A DNA stretch of 64,000 bases from Bartonella harrusi (GTDB lineage Bacteria > Pseudomonadota > Alphaproteobacteria > Rhizobiales > Rhizobiaceae): the NCBI RefSeq assembly GCF_024297065.1, contig NZ_CP101114.1, forward strand, positions 186,001 to 250,000. The letters are read 5' to 3'. Shown here in pieces: positions 60,389 through 64,000 of this stretch; the first letter of the stretch is position 1, and each line of letters begins with the position of its first letter. The position numbers and the translations under genes were made by a program. The notes under the pieces were generated by a model. The model worked only from the letters and a program-made list of their open reading frames with translations, was not told where the DNA came from and did not search any database.

Positions 60389-60792
60389 AATGGACTTTAA
60401 AATTGTTACTTGGGTTAGCGTTTTTAACTATCGCTGGATGTGACATTGAAAACATCGACAAACCTCCTCCAGGGTATGTGAATATGTGGGAGAAGGCAGG
60501 TGCGGATTCTACTGAAGTAGGAAAAGCCTTATTAGAATGTGGAATGCCGAGTCTTATCGATCCTGATTCAGAAAATAGAAAGCTGAGTAATAATGAGGAT
60601 GCAACAATAGATGCTTGCATGGTTCAAGCAGGTTTCCATTATAAAGGGAGCGGTGACTGGTGTTATACTTTTAGAGAGGAAAACCTTCCCATTTGTCGTC
60701 CAGGTGCTGTCATCCCAAAACGAAGTGTCGAAAAGCGCTTAAACAGCCCTTTTTGTAAAAGGTATAAAAATGCACCTGAATGCAAACCCTAA
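60385..60792 (+). CDS. Candidate immunity lipoprotein 5 (partner of class B toxin)
   Basis: The ATG at 60385 with GGAGG upstream overlaps the stop of the class B module (ATGA) and gives 135 residues. Lipobox TIAGC, mature CDIENIDKPPPGYVN, which differs from the class A partners (CQFNKPP). It keeps ALLECGMPS, the later cysteines and PKRSVEKRLNSPFCK. The different mature N-terminus alongside a different toxin class supports cognate pairing. Confidence 0.75.
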   Translation: MKWTLKLLLGLAFLTIAGCDIENIDKPPPGYVNMWEKAGADSTEVGKALLECGMPSLIDPDSENRKLSNNEDATIDACMVQAGFHYKGSGDWCYTFREENLPICRPGAVIPKRSVEKRLNSPFCKRYKNAPECKP

Positions 60793-60810
60793 GTCTTGCT
60801 GGTGATAATG

Positions 60811-60854
60811 AACAATCCTGCTCTTTTTGCTTTCGCTTTAAAGAGCGGGATTGT
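60811..60854 (+). terminator. Array hairpin 4 (long form)
   Basis: A longer stem: AACAATCC/GGGATTGTT plus GCTCTTT/AAAGAGC, followed by TCTCT. Its stability exceeds that of the short forms. Confidence 0.65.
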
Positions 60855-60862
60855 TTCTCTGA

Positions 60863-61561
60863 ATGCATCCTTTAACAGATGCGGAGAAACAGCATTTACA
60901 GAAAGGCGCTGATGGTCGGGTTCATATCTCTCTCAATGGAATTTTTACATCACCTGAAGAGGCTGCTGTTTATGCGGTTCAACATGCCGACAATAAAAAT
61001 GATCCGATTTATTTTGTCGAGTTTCCTGAAGCCAATTCTGCTATTTCAGAGTTGATGGTTGCGGGTTATCAGAAGTTTATGGAAAATAACTTTTGGGGTT
61101 TGACCAATTCAACACAAGAAGCAAAAGATTTGATATATGGCTATGGCAACAAGGGGTTGGAACTTTATGGACATAGTCGTGCTGGCATGACATTGTATAA
61201 TACGCTGAATTCTTTAAAACAACAAGGTGTACAGGATAGAGCAGAGAACACAGAGATTAATCTTTATGGACCAGCTGCTAACGCCGAAGCTACGAGAGGT
61301 CTGTTAACTTATCTGAGAGGTGGCAAACAAACCACTATTGGCTTTGATGGGCATAGATATGACTTTGTAAGCAGAGTGATCGGTGGTAATGGCTATACTT
61401 ACGAGACAATACCTGCTGGTAGTAATGCCTGGAAAGAATGGTGGAATATGTTCTCAAATCCCTATAACGTCCATACGTGCCTTGGAGATGCAGGTCCAAA
61501 ATGTCGAAATACATATGGACTTTCCCATCGAGTACAAGTCCCTTTAAGGAATAAAAAATGA
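60863..61561 (+). CDS. Orphan FhaB/CdiA C-terminal toxin module 4 (class A)
   Basis: The 232-codon frame starts at ATG-His-Pro (MHPLTDAEKQHLQKGADG), immediately at the fhaB homology junction. Elbow LYGHSRAGMT, Asp in GHRYDFVSR, His in NVHTCLGDAG. It is more diverged than modules 1 and 2 (GLLTYLRGGKQT). The stop overlaps the next lipoprotein ATG (ATGA). No clear ribosome site is seen, so it may be silent although it has its own ATG. Confidence 0.7.
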   Translation: MHPLTDAEKQHLQKGADGRVHISLNGIFTSPEEAAVYAVQHADNKNDPIYFVEFPEANSAISELMVAGYQKFMENNFWGLTNSTQEAKDLIYGYGNKGLELYGHSRAGMTLYNTLNSLKQQGVQDRAENTEINLYGPAANAEATRGLLTYLRGGKQTTIGFDGHRYDFVSRVIGGNGYTYETIPAGSNAWKEWWNMFSNPYNVHTCLGDAGPKCRNTYGLSHRVQVPLRNKK

Positions 61562-61962
61562 AACAAATCTTTAAATTATTGAGTTGCATAGCTTTATTAG
61601 TTATAACTGGGTGCCAGTTTAATAAACCTCCTGCAGGATACTTCACTGTGTGGGAAAAATCAGGAGCAGATCGGCTTGAGGTAAAAAAAGCACTTTTAGA
61701 ATGTGGAATGCCAGCTCCTTATGATGTATTTCCGGAAAACAGAAATTTAAGCAACAATGGATGGGCAACCATAGAAGCTTGTATGATTCAAGCTGGTTTC
61801 CATGATAAATATGATAGGGGGGGGGGATGGTGTGGAAATCATAAAGCCGAAAACCTCCCGATTTGTCGTCCAGGTGCTGTTATTCCGCAGCGAAGTGTCA
61901 AGAGGCGCTTAAACAGCCCGTTTTGTAAACAGCATCCAGAACAATATGAATGTTATCCCTAA
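61558..61962 (+). CDS. Candidate immunity lipoprotein 6
   Basis: 134 residues. Its ATG overlaps the stop of toxin module 4, with ribosome site AAGGA. Lipobox VITGC, mature CQFNKPPAGYFTVWEK. The KPGADF block reads KSGADRLEV here. A run of nine G residues (61816-61825 area) encodes Gly-Gly-Gly near GGGWCGNHK, a potential slippage site. The C-terminus PQRSVKRRLNSPFC is conserved. Confidence 0.72.
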   Translation: MKQIFKLLSCIALLVITGCQFNKPPAGYFTVWEKSGADRLEVKKALLECGMPAPYDVFPENRNLSNNGWATIEACMIQAGFHDKYDRGGGWCGNHKAENLPICRPGAVIPQRSVKRRLNSPFCKQHPEQYECYP

Positions 61963-61980
61963 GTCTTACTGATGATGAGG

Positions 61981-62009
61981 AACAATCCTGCTCTTATGGC
62001 GGGATTGTT
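61981..62009 (+). terminator. Array hairpin 5
   Basis: AACAATCC with GGGATTGTT, short form, followed by TCTC; it lies directly after lipoprotein 6. Confidence 0.55.
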
Positions 62010-62016
62010 TCTCTGA

Positions 62017-62700
62017 ACGCATCCTCTAACAGATGAGGATAAACAGCATTTACAGAAAGGCGCTGATGGCAAAGTGCATATCTCTCTCAATGGGATTTTT
62101 ACATCGCCTGAAGAGGCTGCTGTTTATGCGGTTCAACATGCCAACAATCAAAATGATCCGATTTATGTTGTTGAGTTTCCGCAAGCAGATTCGGCCATAT
62201 CAGAGTTGCTAGTTGCAGGGTATCAAAAGTTTTTGGAAAATAATTTTTGGGGTTTGAGCAATTCAACACAAGAAGCAAAAGATTTGATGTATGGCTACGG
62301 TAACAGCGGGTTGCGACCCTATGGCCATAGTCGTGGCGCTATGACATTGGGGAATATGCTTTATTCTTTCAAACAAGAAGGCGTGCATGGTATAGCCGAC
62401 AATACGCATATCGATTTCTATGGACCAGCCTTTAATGTTTCTGTTGCAGCCGATCTGTTAGGTTATGTGAGTGATGGCAAACAAACCACGATTGGCTTTG
62501 ATGGGAATAGATATGATTTTGTAAGCAGGGTGATTGGTGGCAATGGCTATACCTATGGGACAATGCCTGCTGGCAGCAACGTTTGGTTAGAATGGTGGAG
62601 AGTGGTCACAAACCCCATAAGCTCCCATACTTGTCTTGGAGATGCAGGTGATATGTGTGAAAAGCGTTACGGCACATCTCATCTAGAACAAAGACCTTGA
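62017..62700 (+). CDS. Orphan FhaB/CdiA C-terminal toxin module 5 (class A)
   Basis: In-frame homology to fhaB begins at HPLTDEDKQHLQKGADGK (62020), just after a stop at 62014; the first usable start is GTG at 62074, which would drop the first 19 residues. Elbow PYGHSRGAMT, Asp in FDGNRYDFVSR and His in SSHTCLGDAG. The first half resembles fhaB itself, and from GVHGIADNTH on it matches modules 1 and 2, so it is a mosaic. Without a good start it is probably a silent donor. Confidence 0.68.
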   Translation, partial: THPLTDEDKQHLQKGADGKVHISLNGIFTSPEEAAVYAVQHANNQNDPIYVVEFPQADSAISELLVAGYQKFLENNFWGLSNSTQEAKDLMYGYGNSGLRPYGHSRGAMTLGNMLYSFKQEGVHGIADNTHIDFYGPAFNVSVAADLLGYVSDGKQTTIGFDGNRYDFVSRVIGGNGYTYGTMPAGSNVWLEWWRVVTNPISSHTCLGDAGDMCEKRYGTSHLEQRP

Positions 62701-62720
62701 ATGAGATCATGGAGTAAAAG

Positions 62721-63125
62721 ATGAAACAACTTTTAAAATTATTAAGTACCATAACTTTGTTGAGTATAGCAGGGTGCCAGTTTAACAAACCTCCTTCAGG
62801 ATATTTAACTGCATGGGAAAAACCAGGAGCAGATTTTACTGAAGTTGGAAAAGCCTTGTTAGAATGTGGCATGCTAACCCCTTATGATAAGGATCCAGAA
62901 AATCAAAAATTAAGCGATAATGCATGGGCAACCATTGATGCTTGTATGGTTCAAGCAGGGTTTCGCTATAAAGATACAGAGGTGGGAACGTGGTGTGATG
63001 TTTTTAAAGAGAAAAACCTTCCCATTTGTCGTCCAGGTGCTGTTATTCCGCAGCGCAGTGTCAAGAGGCGCTTAAACAGCCCTTTTTGTAAACAGTATAA
63101 AAATAGTCGTAAATGCCAACCCTAA
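62721..63125 (+). CDS. Candidate immunity lipoprotein 7
   Basis: 134 residues with GGAG upstream, 20 bases after toxin module 5. Lipobox SIAGC, mature CQFNKPPSGYLTAWEK. The middle (GMLTPYDKDPENQKLSDNA) and the CDVFKEKNLPICRPG segment vary; the C-terminus PQRSVKRRLNSPFCK is constant. The family shows the same constant ends and variable middle throughout. Confidence 0.72.
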   Translation: MKQLLKLLSTITLLSIAGCQFNKPPSGYLTAWEKPGADFTEVGKALLECGMLTPYDKDPENQKLSDNAWATIDACMVQAGFRYKDTEVGTWCDVFKEKNLPICRPGAVIPQRSVKRRLNSPFCKQYKNSRKCQP

Positions 63126-63143
63126 GTCTTACTGGTGATAAGG

Positions 63144-63188
63144 AACAATCCTGCTCTTTTTGCTTTTGCTTTAAAGAGCGGGATTGTT
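63144..63188 (+). terminator. Array hairpin 6 (long form)
   Basis: AACAATCC/GGGATTGTT with the inner GCTCTTT/AAAGAGC stem, as at 60811. Confidence 0.65.
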
Positions 63189-63256
63189 TCTCCAAACGCG
63201 TCCTATAACGGATGCGGAGAAACAGCATTTACAAGCCTTCTGATGGGGAAGTTCAT

Positions 63257-64000
63257 ATGTTCTACAATGGCATTTTTAACACACCAGATGAGGCAGCGCG
63301 TAATGCGGTCCAGTTAGCTGATAATGAGCATGAGCCACTTTATTTTACATACCACCCACAAGCTGAAGACATGATCGTAGAGGTAGGAGTAGCGATTTAT
63401 GAGTATTTTGGGGGATGGAGTAATTCAAGCAAGAAGTTCCAAAATTTTGTGAAGCAATATGGCAATACGAAGACACGTGTGAGTGCGCATAGCCGTGGCG
63501 CTTTGACAGTGGGCAATGGATTGCGTGACTTTGAACGGCGTGGCATCCATGGTATCGCACAAGAAACAGATATCTATCTTTATGGACCAGCAGATAACTC
63601 TCTATCGATAGCAAATGCACAATATTATGTAAGTGATGGCAAAAAAGATCATATTTATTTACAAAACCATATATTCGATCCCATTGGTATAGTGTTTGGT
63701 CATAATCCACCTACAACTTATAAGATACCTTTAAATCTAGATGCTTCACTTTTGAAGAAAGCTATAAAAAATCCTTTATATATGACGCAGTTTGTAGCAA
63801 ACAGTTTATTGACTATAGCAACCTCTCCACTGAGAGAGCAAGGGAAAGCATTAGCGGGTTTCAAACCTAGCACCCATAGGTGTTATGGTAATGCGAGTGA
63901 TGCGTGTCAAAATAATTATGGGATACTTCATTCTATACCAATTTATGCACCACATGCAATTTTAGATAATTTAGGTTTAGGTTATTTATGGAGGAAAAAA
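63257..64000 (+). CDS. Orphan C-terminal toxin module 6 (class B), runs to the window end
   Basis: From an ATG at 63257, 248 codons are open to the last base. MFYNGIFNTPDEAARNAV, the elbow VSAHSRGALT, Asp in NHIFDPIG and His in STHRCYGN match the class B module at 58532-60388. The end ILHSIPIYAPHAI differs from that copy. The sequence stops at the codons before an expected TGA. Upstream (63200-63235) lies a class A junction remnant (TDAEKQHLQ) that is out of frame with the class B part, so this copy is a recombinant that cannot be read as one protein. Confidence 0.68.
   Translation, partial: MFYNGIFNTPDEAARNAVQLADNEHEPLYFTYHPQAEDMIVEVGVAIYEYFGGWSNSSKKFQNFVKQYGNTKTRVSAHSRGALTVGNGLRDFERRGIHGIAQETDIYLYGPADNSLSIANAQYYVSDGKKDHIYLQNHIFDPIGIVFGHNPPTTYKIPLNLDASLLKKAIKNPLYMTQFVANSLLTIATSPLREQGKALAGFKPSTHRCYGNASDACQNNYGILHSIPIYAPHAILDNLGLGYLWRKK

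Overview
The window is AT-rich alphaproteobacterial DNA. Gene content and order (dnaX-ybaB-recR with an SRP RNA upstream, pheA-kdsB-cycM, a pst-phoU operon, ttcA, rimO, lexA), the protein style and the many decayed phage genes and FhaB/FhaC loci point to a Bartonella species. This is recognition from memory, not a database match.

Layout. (1) 1-9060 is conserved chromosome: tsaB (cut by the window edge), a YeiH-type membrane protein, recR, ybaB, dnaX and the SRP RNA gene ffs, a small exported protein, pheA, kdsB and cycM. (2) 9061-13560 is accessory: a microcin C-like locus with a candidate heptapeptide gene (Met-Asp-Arg-Ile-Gly-Phe-Asn), an MccB-type adenylating enzyme whose N-terminal part is broken, and an MFS exporter, followed by an integrase remnant. 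(3) 13569-20947 is core again: moeB-like, gshB and pstSCAB-phoU. (4) 20948-27120 is a graveyard: a decayed repeat also found at 36.1-36.8 kb, an orphan lipoprotein of the FhaB-array family, an excisionase-like gene, a broken integrase, and fragments of an N4-type capsid gene and a repressor. (5) 27496-30573 carries ttcA, rimO and lexA. (6) 31506-38400 is a phage-like island beside tRNA-Lys(UUU): a nonsense-mutated integrase, a truncated ssb, a MazEF-type toxin-antitoxin pair, lipoproteins, terminase pieces, two YdcK-like repeat proteins and a structured RNA that looks like a phage C4 antisense RNA. (7) 39625-44593 is one large, heavily broken type ISP-like restriction-modification gene. (8) 45348-64000 is a two-partner secretion / contact-dependent inhibition locus.

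The last region is the most interesting. A frameshifted fhaC/cdiB-like transporter gene precedes a 2,698-residue FhaB/CdiA-like exoprotein. After it comes a repeating series of orphan C-terminal modules, each followed by a small lipoprotein gene. Every C-terminal module carries a serine-hydrolase elbow (GHSRG or AHSRG) followed by a plausible Asp and His. Every small gene encodes a cysteine-rich lipoprotein with a lipobox. Most units are separated by the same hairpin. I infer a toxin/immunity cassette array: predicted alpha/beta-hydrolase effectors with lipoprotein immunity, and silent downstream cassettes that can recombine into the expressed fhaB at a shared junction near residue 2,465. An orphan member at 22.8 kb shows that these cassettes move.

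No CRISPR array, rRNA or intact insertion sequence was seen. Many accessory genes carry single nonsense or frameshift lesions, so the accessory part looks like a decaying, recombining repertoire.
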